Source: Gammaproteobacteria bacterium (GTDB lineage: Bacteria; Pseudomonadota; Gammaproteobacteria; HK1). From it: a stretch of DNA of 64,000 bases. A program made the translations under genes and the position numbers. Shown in pieces: positions 26,428 to 35,797 of the stretch. Under the pieces are notes generated by a model. It saw only the letters and a list, made by a program, of their open reading frames with translations. It made no database searches and was not told the origin of the DNA. Numbering within the stretch: the stretch's first letter is position 1; each line of letters starts with the position of its first letter. The DNA lies in the NCBI GenBank assembly GCA_021773795.1, contig JAJFJT010000023.1:1-64000 (forward strand). The letters run 5' to 3'.

Positions 26428-27759
26428 CTAGAGCAGTAGGCCGCGGATATCTCCCAACAATTTTCCGAGCAAGGTACTAAAGCGAGCGCCTGCGGCACCG
26501 TCGATGACACGGTGGTCGTAGGACACGGCGTAGGGAAGGATGAGTCGGGGAACGAAACTGCCGTCCTCATAGACTGGCTGCATGCGTGCCCGCGACAGCC
26601 CCAGGATGGCTACTTCGGGGGCGTTGACGATGGGAGTGAAGGCGGTACCGCCAATGCCACCCAGGCTGGAGATAGTGAAACAGCCACCCTCGAAATCCTT
26701 CGGTGCAAGCTTCTTTTCCCGTGCCCGGCCACTTACCTCAGCGAGTTCGGCAGCGAGGTCATACAGGCTTTTCTGGTCCACATCGCGGATAACGGGCACC
26801 ACCAGGCCATTGGGAGTGTCCACTGCGATACCCAGATTGTAATAGTGCTTGAGGATGAGATTCTCGCCACTGGGGTCCAGTGAGGCGTTGAACTCGGGAT
26901 GGGCCTTGAGGGCCATGACCACGGCCTTCATGGCAAAGGCGAGCAGGGTCAGTTTGAGACCACGTTTTTCCGCATCCGCTTTATGGGCTTTGCGGAAGTC
27001 CTCCAGTTCGCTGATATCAGCCTCATCGTGCTGGGTGACGTGGGGGATGGTGAGCCAGGCGCGGCTGAGGTTGCTGCCGGTCAGTTTGTTGATGCGGGTG
27101 AGGGCGCGGGTTTCGATTTCACCAAAGCGGGAAAAATCGATTTCCGGCATTACTGGCAAGCTGGTGCCACTGTTGCTCGCGGGCGCGGCCAGAGCGGCTT
27201 TTACGAAGTTGGCTACGTCTTCACGTGATATCCGTCCCTTGCGGCCACTGCCGGTGACCTGGGTGGGATCAACCCCCAGTTCCTGCGCGTAACGGCGTAC
27301 CGAGGGGCTGGCGTGGAAGGCCGCACTGGTGCTGCTGAGGCTGGGTAATCCGGTGTTGCCCACGGTGGCAGGGATGGTGGCACTTGCCGGGGCAGGTGCC
27401 AGATCAGAGATTGGAGCCGGGCTTTTGGGGGCTGCTGGTTCCGGTGTCTCCGGGGCAGCGGCTGTGGGCGCCGGTGTTTCCACCGGGGAGGCATCTGCTT
27501 CCGTACTCGCCTCGGCATCGGCTACTTCCAGGCTGACGATAGCTGAACCCTGGGAGAGCTTGTCACCGAGAGCAACTTTTATCTCACGGATGATGCCGGC
27601 CTCGGGGCTAGGTACCTCAAGTACGGCCTTGTCGCTTTCCAGGGTAACCAGCGGATCCTCTGCCTTCACCTCATCACCGACACTAACCAATATCTCAATT
27701 ACCGGTACATCGCTTGCGCCACCGAGATCCGGGACTGTTATTTCTGTTATACGCGCCAC
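26428..27759 (-). CDS. aceF: Pyruvate dehydrogenase dihydrolipoyl acetyltransferase (E2)
   Basis: The E2 core transfers acetyl groups from lipoamide to CoA. The 443-residue protein has one lipoyl domain (residues 1-75, Lys in LESDKAVLE), an Ala/Pro linker (about 80-145), a peripheral E1/E3-binding domain (ASPSVRRYAQELGVD, ending GRKGRISREDV) and the catalytic domain with its terminal active site YDHRVIDGAAGARF. E. coli AceF has three lipoyl domains; a single one here, with another on E3, is the arrangement seen in other gammaproteobacteria and betaproteobacteria. A family-C MITE lies 21 bp upstream, inside the operon between aceE and aceF. Confidence 0.95.
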   Translation of the reverse strand: MARITEITVPDLGGASDVPVIEILVSVGDEVKAEDPLVTLESDKAVLEVPSPEAGIIREIKVALGDKLSQGSAIVSLEVADAEASTEADASPVETPAPTAAAPETPEPAAPKSPAPISDLAPAPASATIPATVGNTGLPSLSSTSAAFHASPSVRRYAQELGVDPTQVTGSGRKGRISREDVANFVKAALAAPASNSGTSLPVMPEIDFSRFGEIETRALTRINKLTGSNLSRAWLTIPHVTQHDEADISELEDFRKAHKADAEKRGLKLTLLAFAMKAVVMALKAHPEFNASLDPSGENLILKHYYNLGIAVDTPNGLVVPVIRDVDQKSLYDLAAELAEVSGRAREKKLAPKDFEGGCFTISSLGGIGGTAFTPIVNAPEVAILGLSRARMQPVYEDGSFVPRLILPYAVSYDHRVIDGAAGARFSTLLGKLLGDIRGLLL

Positions 27760-27780
27760 GCGCTTTCCTCCTGTGGGGTT

Positions 27781-27943
27781 AGGAGCCTGTCGGACTTAGG
27801 ACTGCTCTGCTGTGGAAAAGCCATTTTGTCCATATTTTCCGGTCCTTTTCGTCTAATAGACTGACTATTATCCTCAAATGACCGAAAAATCTGTCTCAAA
27901 ATGGCTTCCCCTCGCTACGAGCACCTAAATCAGACAGGCTCCT
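27781..27943. mobile_element. MITE family C, short copy, inside the pdh operon
   Basis: A 163-bp element with ends AGGAGCCTGTCGGACTTAGG and TAAATCAGACAGGCTCCT. It lies between the aceE stop (27953) and the aceF start (27759). It is open to transcription, and its inverted ends can pair to a long hairpin in the aceE-aceF message. There is no coding capacity. Confidence 0.87.
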
Positions 27944-27952
27944 CGCCGGCTG

Positions 27953-30628
27953 CTATTTGTTTGCAGGATCGGTCCGTTCCGGGTCGATGCCGTATTTGTT
28001 CAGGGCTTCAGTCACCTTTGCCACCGGGATGGTGCCTTCCTCGGCGAGCGACTTGAGGGCCGCAATGGCAACAAAATAACGATCGACCTCGAAGTGGCTG
28101 CGCAGCTGGGCGCGGCGGTCACTGAGGCCGAAGCCATCGGTGCCGAGCACCCGATAATTGCGTCCTACCAAGCGTCGGATCTGCTCCCCGTGTTGGCGGA
28201 CATAGTCGGTGGCGGCAATCACCGGACCCGCGTGTCCTTCGAGGGCGGTTTCCACATAACTGCGACGCGTTTCTTCCTCCGGATGGAGCAGGTTCCAGCG
28301 CTCTACTGCATTACCGTCACGGCCAAGTTCGGTAAAGCTGGGTACGCTCCACACATCGGCATTAACACCGAAGTTCTGCTTTAACAGGTCGGCCGCGGCG
28401 ATCACCTCGCGCAAAATCGCACCGCAGCCCATGAGTTGCACCTGTTTTGGTTTTTTGGCGCGGCTCTTCGGGGCCTGCTGATAAAGATACATACCACGCA
28501 GGATGCCTTCCTCTACCCCCGCCGGCATTTCCGGCTGCAGGTAGTTTTCATTCATCACGCTGATGTAATAGAAGATGCTTTCCTGTTCCTGATACATCCG
28601 CCGCAGGCCATCTTGCATGATGACGGCCAACTCGAAGGCGAAAGTGGGATCGTAGGAGACGCAGTTGGGAATCAGCGCGGACAGGGTATGGCTCTGGCCG
28701 TCATCGTGCTGAAGTCCTTCGCCCGAGAGGGTAGTGCGCCCGGAAGTGGCACCAATGATGAAACCACGGGCCTTGAGATCGCCCGCTGCCCAGGCGAGGT
28801 CGCCGGTGCGCTGAAAGCCAAACATCGAGTAGTAGATGTACAGCGGGATCATCTGCACGCCGTGATTGGCATAGGAAGTGGCCGCGGCGATCCAGGAGGA
28901 AAAGGCGCCGGCCTCGTTAATCCCCTCATCGAGGATCTGGCCCTGCTTGTCCTCGCGAAAATACATCAGCTGGTCCGCATCCTGGGGCTCGTAGAGTTGT
29001 CCCTTGGTGGAGTAAATGCCGAGCTGACGGAACAAACCTTCCATACCGAAGGTGCGTGCCTCATCGGGAACGATGGGGACCACGTGTTTGCCGATATTTT
29101 TGTCCTTGAGCAGGGTGGTCAGCACGCGCACAAAGGCCATGGTGGTGGAGGCTTCACGTTCACCACTACCCTTTAGCTGGGTCTCGAAGGCATCAAGCCC
29201 CGGTATCTGCAGGGTGGGGGCCTGCTCGCTGCGAAATGGCAGGTAGCCCCCCAGTTTCTTGCGTCGGGCATGAATGTACTGGAGCTCAGGGCTGTCTTCC
29301 GGAGGGCGGTAGAAGGGGGCTTCGGCAATCTCGTCATCGCTGACAGGGATTTCAAAACGGTCACGAAAGGCGCGCAGTGCCTCCTGCCCCATTTTCTTCT
29401 GGTTATGGGTGATATTCTGGCCCTCGCCAGCTTCACCCATACCATAACCCTTGACCGTATGGGCCAGAATGACCGTCGGCTGGCCGCGATGTTTCATGGC
29501 GGCGGCATAGGCAGCATAGATTTTAAGCGGGTCGTGGCCGCCACGGTTGAGGCGCCAGATATCCTTGTCGCTCATGTTGGCGACCATGGCGGCTAACTCG
29601 GGATATTTTCCGAAGAAGTGCTCGCGGGTGTAGGAGCCGCCCTTGGCCTTGAAGTTCTGATACTCACCATCGACCGCTTCCTCCATGCGCTGGCGCAGCA
29701 GGCCGGAGTTGTCGTTTTGCAGCAGGGAGTCCCAGCGGGAGCCCCATAGCACCTTGATGACGTTCCAGCCAGCACCCCGGAAGGTGCCCTCCAGTTCCTG
29801 GATAATGTGTCCATTGCCGCGCACCGGGCCATCGAGGCTCTGCAGATTGCAGTTGATGACGAAGACCAGGTTGTCGAGGTCCTCCCGGGCGGCCAAGCCA
29901 ATAGCGCCGAGAGATTCCGGCTCATCCATCTCGCCGTCGCCGAGAAAGGCCCAAACCTTACGATCGGTGGGGGGAAGAATTTCGCGGTCTTGCAGATAAT
30001 GCAGGAAGCGCGCCTGGTAGATGGACATGATTGGCCCCAGTCCCATGGAGACCGTGGGGAATTGCCAGAAGTCTGGCATCAGCTTGGGGTGGGGATAGGA
30101 TGACAGGCCTTTGCCCCCCACCTCTTGGCGGAAATTGCGCAAATGATCTGCGCTTAGCCGGCCTTCAAGGTAGGCGCGGGAATACATGCCCGGGGCGCTG
30201 TGGCCCTGGAAAAAGATCAGGTCGCCATTATGTTCATCGGTGGCACCACGCCAGAAGTGGTTGAGGCCTACTTCGTAGAGGGTGCAGGCGGAGGCAAAGC
30301 TGGCGATGTGGCCACCGAGTTCCGTGGTCTGACTATTGGCCTGGACCACCATGGCCATGGCATTCCAGCGCACCAGGGCGCGGATGCGGCGCTCAACGTT
30401 GAGATCTCCCGGGTGGCTTTGTTGCAGCCGTTCCGGAATGGTATTCACGTAGGCGGTATTCGCGGAATAGGGGATGTTGGCGCCGCTACGACGGGCCTGC
30501 TCTATAAGCTGTTCGAGCAGGAAATGGGCGCGTTCGACACCCTCTCGCTCGGTGATCGCGGCCAGTGCTTCAAGCCACTCCTGGGTTTCTTCCCGATCGA
30601 TGTCGGGAGTTGGGGATACTGCGGTCAT
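27953..30628 (-). CDS. aceE: Pyruvate dehydrogenase E1 component, homodimeric type
   Basis: Decarboxylates pyruvate with thiamine diphosphate and passes the acetyl group to lipoyl-E2. The 891-residue product shows FASACTLYEVGLNHFWRG, HSAPGMYSRAYLEGRL, the ThDP-binding FLGDGEMDEPES followed by LVFVINCNLQSLDGPV, VKGYGMGEAGEGQN and the C-terminal GTDGFGLSDRRAQLR. Length is standard for the AceE type. Start ATG at 30628 follows a GAGG ribosome site; an in-frame TTG at 30643 is unlikely. First gene of aceE-aceF-lpd. Confidence 0.97.
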   Translation of the reverse strand: MTAVSPTPDIDREETQEWLEALAAITEREGVERAHFLLEQLIEQARRSGANIPYSANTAYVNTIPERLQQSHPGDLNVERRIRALVRWNAMAMVVQANSQTTELGGHIASFASACTLYEVGLNHFWRGATDEHNGDLIFFQGHSAPGMYSRAYLEGRLSADHLRNFRQEVGGKGLSSYPHPKLMPDFWQFPTVSMGLGPIMSIYQARFLHYLQDREILPPTDRKVWAFLGDGEMDEPESLGAIGLAAREDLDNLVFVINCNLQSLDGPVRGNGHIIQELEGTFRGAGWNVIKVLWGSRWDSLLQNDNSGLLRQRMEEAVDGEYQNFKAKGGSYTREHFFGKYPELAAMVANMSDKDIWRLNRGGHDPLKIYAAYAAAMKHRGQPTVILAHTVKGYGMGEAGEGQNITHNQKKMGQEALRAFRDRFEIPVSDDEIAEAPFYRPPEDSPELQYIHARRKKLGGYLPFRSEQAPTLQIPGLDAFETQLKGSGEREASTTMAFVRVLTTLLKDKNIGKHVVPIVPDEARTFGMEGLFRQLGIYSTKGQLYEPQDADQLMYFREDKQGQILDEGINEAGAFSSWIAAATSYANHGVQMIPLYIYYSMFGFQRTGDLAWAAGDLKARGFIIGATSGRTTLSGEGLQHDDGQSHTLSALIPNCVSYDPTFAFELAVIMQDGLRRMYQEQESIFYYISVMNENYLQPEMPAGVEEGILRGMYLYQQAPKSRAKKPKQVQLMGCGAILREVIAAADLLKQNFGVNADVWSVPSFTELGRDGNAVERWNLLHPEEETRRSYVETALEGHAGPVIAATDYVRQHGEQIRRLVGRNYRVLGTDGFGLSDRRAQLRSHFEVDRYFVAIAALKSLAEEGTIPVAKVTEALNKYGIDPERTDPANK

Positions 30629-30926
30629 GGATCGTCCTCGCAATCAAATAACGCACGCTGTCGCCGCGGATGTTTTCCATCGGTACAGCCACTTTTGCCC
30701 GTGGAACCGTGTTGCGGCCCAGTGGGTGCCAAAAGCGGGGATAGCTCCGGAAGGGTCATTATCCAGAAGGCTATAAAGCGAGCCAATCTACCAGATTTCG
30801 GCTTGTTAAAGCCAGTCCCAAGGCCTTTAGGAGAGAGCTTGTGTTGCTGGTATTTACCTTGGCCCGGGCTCATTTTAGGCCGCTTGCTGTTATGCTAGCC
30901 CGCTATCCAGGAACACTGTAATTGCT
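30629..30926. promoter_or_regulatory. Divergent promoter region of aceE and pyrC
   Basis: This 298-bp non-coding stretch separates the 5' ends of aceE and pyrC, so it must hold both promoters. I see no clear PdhR palindrome and no repeat or RNA gene. Confidence 0.5.
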
Positions 30927-31961
30927 ATGCAGAAACTGACTATCCGCTGCCCTGACGACATGCATCTTCATCTGCGTGATGGGGCAAATCTAAAACGTAG
31001 TGTGGCTGACAGTGCCTATCGTTTTGCCCGTGCCATCGTCATGCCTAATCTCGTGCCACCAATTAGCAACACCGCTCAGGCGCTTGGTTACCGGGAGCGG
31101 ATCCTGTCGGCGTTGCCGGCTGATTTGGATTTTGAGCCGCTGATGACCCTCTATCTCACCGAGACCCTGAGTCCTGACGAAATAGTGGTGGCACAGCAAA
31201 GCGGATTTATTCACGGTATCAAGCTCTATCCGGCGGGGGCGACCACCAATGCCGAGTTTGGCGTGAGCCGTATGGAGCGAGTATATCCAGTGCTGGAGCG
31301 GATGGAAAAGCTGGCCATGCCACTGCTGGTGCATGGCGAGGTTGTAGATCCTGAAGTGGATGCCTTTGATCGGGAGGCGGTGTTTATTGAACGGGAACTG
31401 GCGCCGCTGATGGCGCGTTTTCCCGGCCTGCGTATCGTCTTTGAGCACATTACCACTCGCGAGGCGGTAGATTTTGTGCGTGGCGGGCCAGCGCACCTGG
31501 TGGCCACGGTGACTGCCCACCACCTGCTACTTAATCGTAATGCGCTGTTTGCCGGTGGTATGCGTCCGCACCATTATTGTTTGCCCCTGCTCAAGCGTGA
31601 AAGCCACCGCCAGGCCTTGCTGGAGGCGGCTACCAGCGGTGATCCGAAATTCTTTTTAGGCACCGATTCAGCCCCCCATACCCGGCATGCCAAGGAATCC
31701 GCTTGTGGCTGTGCAGGAATCTATACGGCGCACGCTGCCATTGAGCTCTACGCCGAGGCCTTTGCCAGTGCGAATGCCCTGTCCCGGCTAGAGGTATTTG
31801 CCAGCCAGTACGGTGCCGACTTCTATGGCCTGCCATATAACAGTGAATCGATGGCCCTTGAGGAAATCGCCGTGGAAGTGCCGTCGAGCCTGTTTTTTGG
31901 TGAAGAGGCACTGGTGCCATTTCGTGCCGGCGAGCAGCTTGCCTGGCGGCTCAGTTCATGA
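30927..31961 (+). CDS. pyrC: Dihydroorotase
   Basis: Cyclises carbamoyl-aspartate to dihydroorotate in pyrimidine synthesis. The 344-residue protein is of the short E. coli PyrC type: DDMHLHLRDG (zinc His pair), GIKLYPAGATTNAEFGV with the carboxylated Lys, LLVHGEV, FEHITTREAV, and LGTDSAPHTRHAKE with the catalytic Asp. It overlaps rnt by 4 bp (ATGA), so the two are translationally coupled. Confidence 0.96.
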   Translation: MQKLTIRCPDDMHLHLRDGANLKRSVADSAYRFARAIVMPNLVPPISNTAQALGYRERILSALPADLDFEPLMTLYLTETLSPDEIVVAQQSGFIHGIKLYPAGATTNAEFGVSRMERVYPVLERMEKLAMPLLVHGEVVDPEVDAFDREAVFIERELAPLMARFPGLRIVFEHITTREAVDFVRGGPAHLVATVTAHHLLLNRNALFAGGMRPHHYCLPLLKRESHRQALLEAATSGDPKFFLGTDSAPHTRHAKESACGCAGIYTAHAAIELYAEAFASANALSRLEVFASQYGADFYGLPYNSESMALEEIAVEVPSSLFFGEEALVPFRAGEQLAWRLSS

Positions 31962-32620
31962 GCGTCCCGGAAGAGATTAAGGCCATGGTTGCCGGACGCT
32001 TCCGCGGCTACCTGCCGGTAATTGTAGATGTGGAGACTGGCGGGGTTAATTGGGCTACCGATGCATTGCTGGAGGTGGCGGCGGTGATCGTGGCGCCCGA
32101 TGCGGAGGGTTGCTGGCAGCGCATGGAAACCCATGCCGCGCACGTGGAGCCGTTTCCAGGGGGAAAGCTTGAAGAGGCCGCACTGGAATTTAACGGCATC
32201 GATCCCTTCCACCCCTTTCGCTTCGCGGTACCGGAAAAAGAAGCATTGCAGAAAATTTTCCTGCCGGTTCGCAAGGCCATGAAGGCTTATGGCTGTATCC
32301 GCGCGGTGCTGGTAGGTCATAACCCCTCACTGGATCTCGGTTTTGTCCTCGCCGCTGCAAAACGCACCCGCCTCAAGCGCAATCCCTTCCATCCTTTTAC
32401 TGCCTTCGATACCGCCACCCTCGGTGGACTCATCTATGGTCAGACCGTGTTGGCGCGCGTGGTTCAGGCGGCAGGTATTGAATGGGATGCCAATGAAGCC
32501 CACTCTGCCATCTATGACGCAGAGCGCACCGCGGATTTGTTCTGCACCATTGTTAATTTGTGGGGGGATCGGGCGATTGAAGGAACGGTCCCGGGGATGC
32601 CCGTGAGAGAGCCTTCATAA
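31958..32620 (+). CDS. rnt: Ribonuclease T
   Basis: A 3'-5' exoribonuclease that trims tRNA and other stable RNA 3' ends. The 220-residue DEDDh protein has IVDVETGGVNWATDALLEVA (first Asp and Glu), GHNPSLDLGF (second Asp) and EAHSAIYDAERT (His and last Asp). Start ATG lies in the pyrC stop overlap. Length matches RNase T. Confidence 0.95.
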   Translation: MSVPEEIKAMVAGRFRGYLPVIVDVETGGVNWATDALLEVAAVIVAPDAEGCWQRMETHAAHVEPFPGGKLEEAALEFNGIDPFHPFRFAVPEKEALQKIFLPVRKAMKAYGCIRAVLVGHNPSLDLGFVLAAAKRTRLKRNPFHPFTAFDTATLGGLIYGQTVLARVVQAAGIEWDANEAHSAIYDAERTADLFCTIVNLWGDRAIEGTVPGMPVREPS

Positions 32621-32677
32621 TGGCTGCTTTTCAATGTCAGCAGATTAAGAGGTGCCTCAAACCACCCTCAATGAATC

Positions 32678-33112
32678 ATGATTGAGGGGCTTAGCCACAT
32701 CACCTTTGTCGTTCGGGATCTGGGGCGGATGACCCATTTTCTGGAGTCAATTTTTGATGCCCGGGAAGTTTACGCAAGTGGCGATCAAACCTTTTCCATT
32801 TCCCGTGAAAAGTTTTTTCTCATTAACGATATATGGGTGGCGGTGATGGAAGGGGAACCGCTTTCCCGGAAAACCTACAATCATGTGGCTTTCAAGATTT
32901 CCAACGCAGATTTTGATGCCTATGCCGGGCGTATAAAGGCGCTGGGGGTCAATATTCGAGAAAGCCGTAGCCGGGTAAAGGGTGAAGGTCGCTCCCTCTA
33001 TTTCCACGATTATGATAATCACTTGTTCGAGTTGCATACGGGAACGCTGAAACAGCGCCTGGAGCGATACCGTCAGGCTTACGGAAGCTCTGATTTATTC
33101 TGGGCGAAGTAG
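32678..33112 (+). CDS. FosX/FosA-type fosfomycin resistance-like glyoxalase-fold protein, C-terminus encoded by a MITE
   Basis: A 144-residue vicinal-oxygen-chelate protein very similar in layout to FosX hydrolases: MIEGLSHITFVVRDLGR (metal His), FSISREKFFLINDIWVAVME, TYNHVAFKIS (second metal His) and HLFELHTGTLKQRLERYR (metal Glu). FosX adds water to the fosfomycin epoxide with Mn2+; environmental relatives may have other substrates. The last nine residues (GSSDLFWAK) and the stop are encoded inside the family-A MITE beginning at 33083, so the native C-terminus has been replaced. Confidence 0.82.
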   Translation: MIEGLSHITFVVRDLGRMTHFLESIFDAREVYASGDQTFSISREKFFLINDIWVAVMEGEPLSRKTYNHVAFKISNADFDAYAGRIKALGVNIRESRSRVKGEGRSLYFHDYDNHLFELHTGTLKQRLERYRQAYGSSDLFWAK

Positions 33113-33243
33113 ATTGTGATTCAAAATGTTCAGCTTTGAGGCGCTGGTCGCACGTAATAGTCAATCTATTGCGAAGAGCAGTAACGATAAGGATGGACAT
33201 CTTTGGGCGCAAGATACGAGTCCACGAATAGATCAGAGCTTCC
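33083..33243. mobile_element. MITE family A, copy 3
   Basis: A 161-bp element with ends GGAAGCTCTGATTTATTC and GAATAGATCAGAGCTTCC, an 18-bp inverted repeat with one mismatch. Flanks are TTAC on the left and TTAG on the right, consistent with a slightly decayed TTAG target duplication; restoring the target gives GCT-TAG, a stop codon for the fosX-like gene. Overlaps the last 30 bp of that coding region. Confidence 0.87.
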
Positions 33244-33255
33244 TTAGGGAATGTT

Positions 33256-33705
33256 ATGCGTATTTGGGTTGATGCGGACGCCTGTCCGAATGTGGTCAAA
33301 ACCATTCTGTTTCGTGCCGCAGAGCGGGCGTGTATTCAGTTGACTCTGGTGGCCAATCAGTCCTTGCAGACGCCACCCTCCCCTTATATCAACAGCGTGG
33401 TAGTGCCGGCTGGTTTTGATGTGGCCGATGACCGCATAGTTGAATTGGCAGAGGCTGGTGATCTTGTGATCACAGCTGATATTCCGCTGGCAGCGGCGGT
33501 GGTGAACAACGGTGCCCTGGCACTGAATCCACGCGGTGAGTTGTATACCGTGGAAAATATCGGTGAGCGCCTTGCAGTGAGGGATTTTATGGATGAGTTG
33601 CGCGGTAGTGGCGTGGTAACCGGTGGTCCTCCAGCCCTTGCCAAGAGCGATCGCCAAGCCTTTGCCAATCAACTGGACCGTTTGCTGGCGAAGCGGGGAC
33701 GGTAG
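33256..33705 (+). CDS. yaiI: YaiI/YqxD family (DUF188) PIN-like protein
   Basis: A 149-residue protein of the UPF0178 family: [46 protein letters not shown] and [12 protein letters not shown] are all family blocks. The Asp pattern ([18 protein letters not shown]) is PIN-nuclease-like but the activity is not established. The ribosome-site region (TTAGGGAATGTT) directly adjoins the right end of the preceding MITE. Confidence 0.9.
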   Translation: MRIWVDADACPNVVKTILFRAAERACIQLTLVANQSLQTPPSPYINSVVVPAGFDVADDRIVELAEAGDLVITADIPLAAAVVNNGALALNPRGELYTVENIGERLAVRDFMDELRGSGVVTGGPPALAKSDRQAFANQLDRLLAKRGR

Positions 33706-33867
33706 CTGTAAAGCCGAAGGGCCCACGCCGTAGCTCGCAGCGGTGTTATGATACGCAGTTGCGTTGCTTTCTAATCCTGTCAGGCCGGTCAGCGGCGCGC
33801 CCTTACTTAATAATACGTTTCGTCGGATGAAGCCGGTGGGACATTCACCGCTTTGAGGTGCCCGCTG

Positions 33868-35769
33868 ATGGCTTCCGAACCTTCATCCCCCGATTTTAGC
33901 CAACTTGAACTTGCGCCTGAGGTGTTGCGTGCGGTGCAGGGGCTAGGCTACGAAACCCCCACGCCGGTTCAGGCGCAATGTATTCCGCATCTGCTGGCGG
34001 GCCATGACATGGTGGGCCAGGCCCAGACCGGTACGGGCAAGACCGCGGCCTTTGCATTGCCATTGCTTAGCAAGATTGACGCCAGTCGGCGTGAGCCGCA
34101 GGTGTTGGTGTTGGCACCGACCCGGGAATTGGCGCTGCAGGTGGCTGAGGCCTTTCAGAGCTACGCACGCTATCTCAAGGGATTTCACGTATTGCCACTT
34201 TATGGTGGCCAGAATATCGAAACCCAGTTGCGCCAGCTCAGGCGTGGCGCGCACGTGGTGGTGGGTACCCCTGGGCGGGTGATGGATCATCTGCGGCGGC
34301 GTACGTTGTCGCTGGCAGGGTTGGCGACGGTGGTACTTGACGAGGGCGACGAGATGCTGCGCATGGGTTTCGTCGATGATATCGAGTGGATCCTGGAGCA
34401 GGCACCGAAAAAACGTCAGGTGGCGCTGTTTTCCGCCACCATGCCGGCACCTATTCGTAAGGTAGCCGGTCGCCACCTGAAGGATCCGGTGGAGGTCAAG
34501 GTAGCGTCCAAGACCGCGACCGTTGCTGCCATTGTGCAATCCCATTGCATCGTCAATCGCCATCAAAAAATGGATGCGTTAACCCGTTTGCTCGAAGTGC
34601 AGGAATTCGATGCGATGTTGATCTTCGTGCGCACCAAAACCGCGACCACTGAGGTGGCGGAGAAGTTGCAGGCCCATGGTTTCGATGTGGCGGCGATGAA
34701 TGGCGATATGAATCAGTCCATGCGCGAGCGGGTGATTAGCCGCTTGAAGAAGGGTGATCTGGATATCGTGGTGGCCACGGATGTGGCGGCCCGTGGACTT
34801 GACGTAAAGCGCATCAGCTACGTGCTTAACTTTGATATTCCCACCGAACCCCAGGCCTATGTACATCGCATTGGGCGCACGGGCCGGGCCGGGCGTGCGG
34901 GGCGGGCATTATCCTTCGTGCAGCCCCGGGAACGGCATTTGCTCAAGGCCATTGAACGCGCCATCGGACAGCGTATCCAGCCCATAGAATTGCCCACAGC
35001 AGATAATCTCAGCGAGCATCGCATCGATCGTTTTGTTGCCCGTGTGCAGGAAACACTCAGCGGTCAGAAACTGGATTTCTTCTACCGTCTGGTGGCACGT
35101 ATTGAGGAAGAGCACGCCATGAGCGTGACGGATATCGCTGCTGCGCTGACCTTCCTGAGCCAGGGTGAGCGACCCTTTGTGGTTCAGGCCCTTAAGGCAC
35201 CACCGGCCAAGAAGCGCCGCGAGCGTGAGCCGGCACCGCGTGCACAGTCCCGGCCTACACGCGAATCTCGGCCGCCGCGCGAATCGGCACCGCGTTCTCC
35301 GTCCAGGCAAGCTCCTGAAGCCGAGACGCGTTCCGAACCCCGGCGCCCGCGTGAGGTTCGGAAACACGATGATGATATTCCACGGATTTGCTATCGCGTG
35401 GATGTAGGTTCTGCTCACGGGGCCTCTGCGCGGGAGATCGTGGGCGCTATCGCCAATGAGGCGGGGCTGGATGGCCAATATATCGGACGCGTGGATATTG
35501 GCGACGAACATAGCACCGTGGAGCTGCCCGAGGGCATGCCCCACGATATCTACCAGCACCTGTGCAAGGTCTATGTCTGTAACCGGCAACTGAATCTGCG
35601 TATCCAGGACGTACCCGCTCACGGAGAGCGACTGCCTTCCAAGGCGCCTAAACGGGTAGTGCCGGACACGTCGCCCCGAGTCAAAAAGAAAAAGAAACCG
35701 GCTGCCGTACGGCGGGCAAAAAGGCGTAAGGAAGAGCGAAAAAAGCAGGCTAAATCGCAGGGGAAATAG
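33868..35769 (+). CDS. DEAD-box RNA helicase, DeaD/CsdA type, with DEGD in motif II
   Basis: A 633-residue ATP-dependent RNA helicase. Motifs in order: Q (GYETPTPVQAQCIP), I (AQTGTGKTAA), Ia (PTRELALQV), Ib (TPGRVMD), II DEGD in place of DEAD, III (FSATMP), IV (LIFVRTKTAT), V (ATDVAARGLDV), VI (HRIGRTGRAGRAGR). An Arg/Pro-rich spacer (about residues 445-505) precedes a DbpA-like RNA-binding domain (about 510-590) and a basic Lys-rich tail. DeaD proteins act in ribosome assembly and mRNA unwinding in the cold. Start 33868 follows TGAGGTG; an ATG at 33853 has no ribosome site. Confidence 0.92.
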   Translation: MASEPSSPDFSQLELAPEVLRAVQGLGYETPTPVQAQCIPHLLAGHDMVGQAQTGTGKTAAFALPLLSKIDASRREPQVLVLAPTRELALQVAEAFQSYARYLKGFHVLPLYGGQNIETQLRQLRRGAHVVVGTPGRVMDHLRRRTLSLAGLATVVLDEGDEMLRMGFVDDIEWILEQAPKKRQVALFSATMPAPIRKVAGRHLKDPVEVKVASKTATVAAIVQSHCIVNRHQKMDALTRLLEVQEFDAMLIFVRTKTATTEVAEKLQAHGFDVAAMNGDMNQSMRERVISRLKKGDLDIVVATDVAARGLDVKRISYVLNFDIPTEPQAYVHRIGRTGRAGRAGRALSFVQPRERHLLKAIERAIGQRIQPIELPTADNLSEHRIDRFVARVQETLSGQKLDFFYRLVARIEEEHAMSVTDIAAALTFLSQGERPFVVQALKAPPAKKRREREPAPRAQSRPTRESRPPRESAPRSPSRQAPEAETRSEPRRPREVRKHDDDIPRICYRVDVGSAHGASAREIVGAIANEAGLDGQYIGRVDIGDEHSTVELPEGMPHDIYQHLCKVYVCNRQLNLRIQDVPAHGERLPSKAPKRVVPDTSPRVKKKKKPAAVRRAKRRKEERKKQAKSQGK

Positions 35770-35797
35770 AGCTTCACCTACACAGGAGGGATTCCAG

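Noticed and set aside
30474-30898. Small genes in the aceE-pyrC divergent region
   Set aside because: The frames overlap the aceE start and show random composition.
32678-33112. Fosfomycin resistance gene acquired on a mobile element
   Set aside because: The MITE beside it lies at the 3' end only, base composition matches its neighbours, and related FosX-like genes are common chromosomal genes in environmental bacteria.
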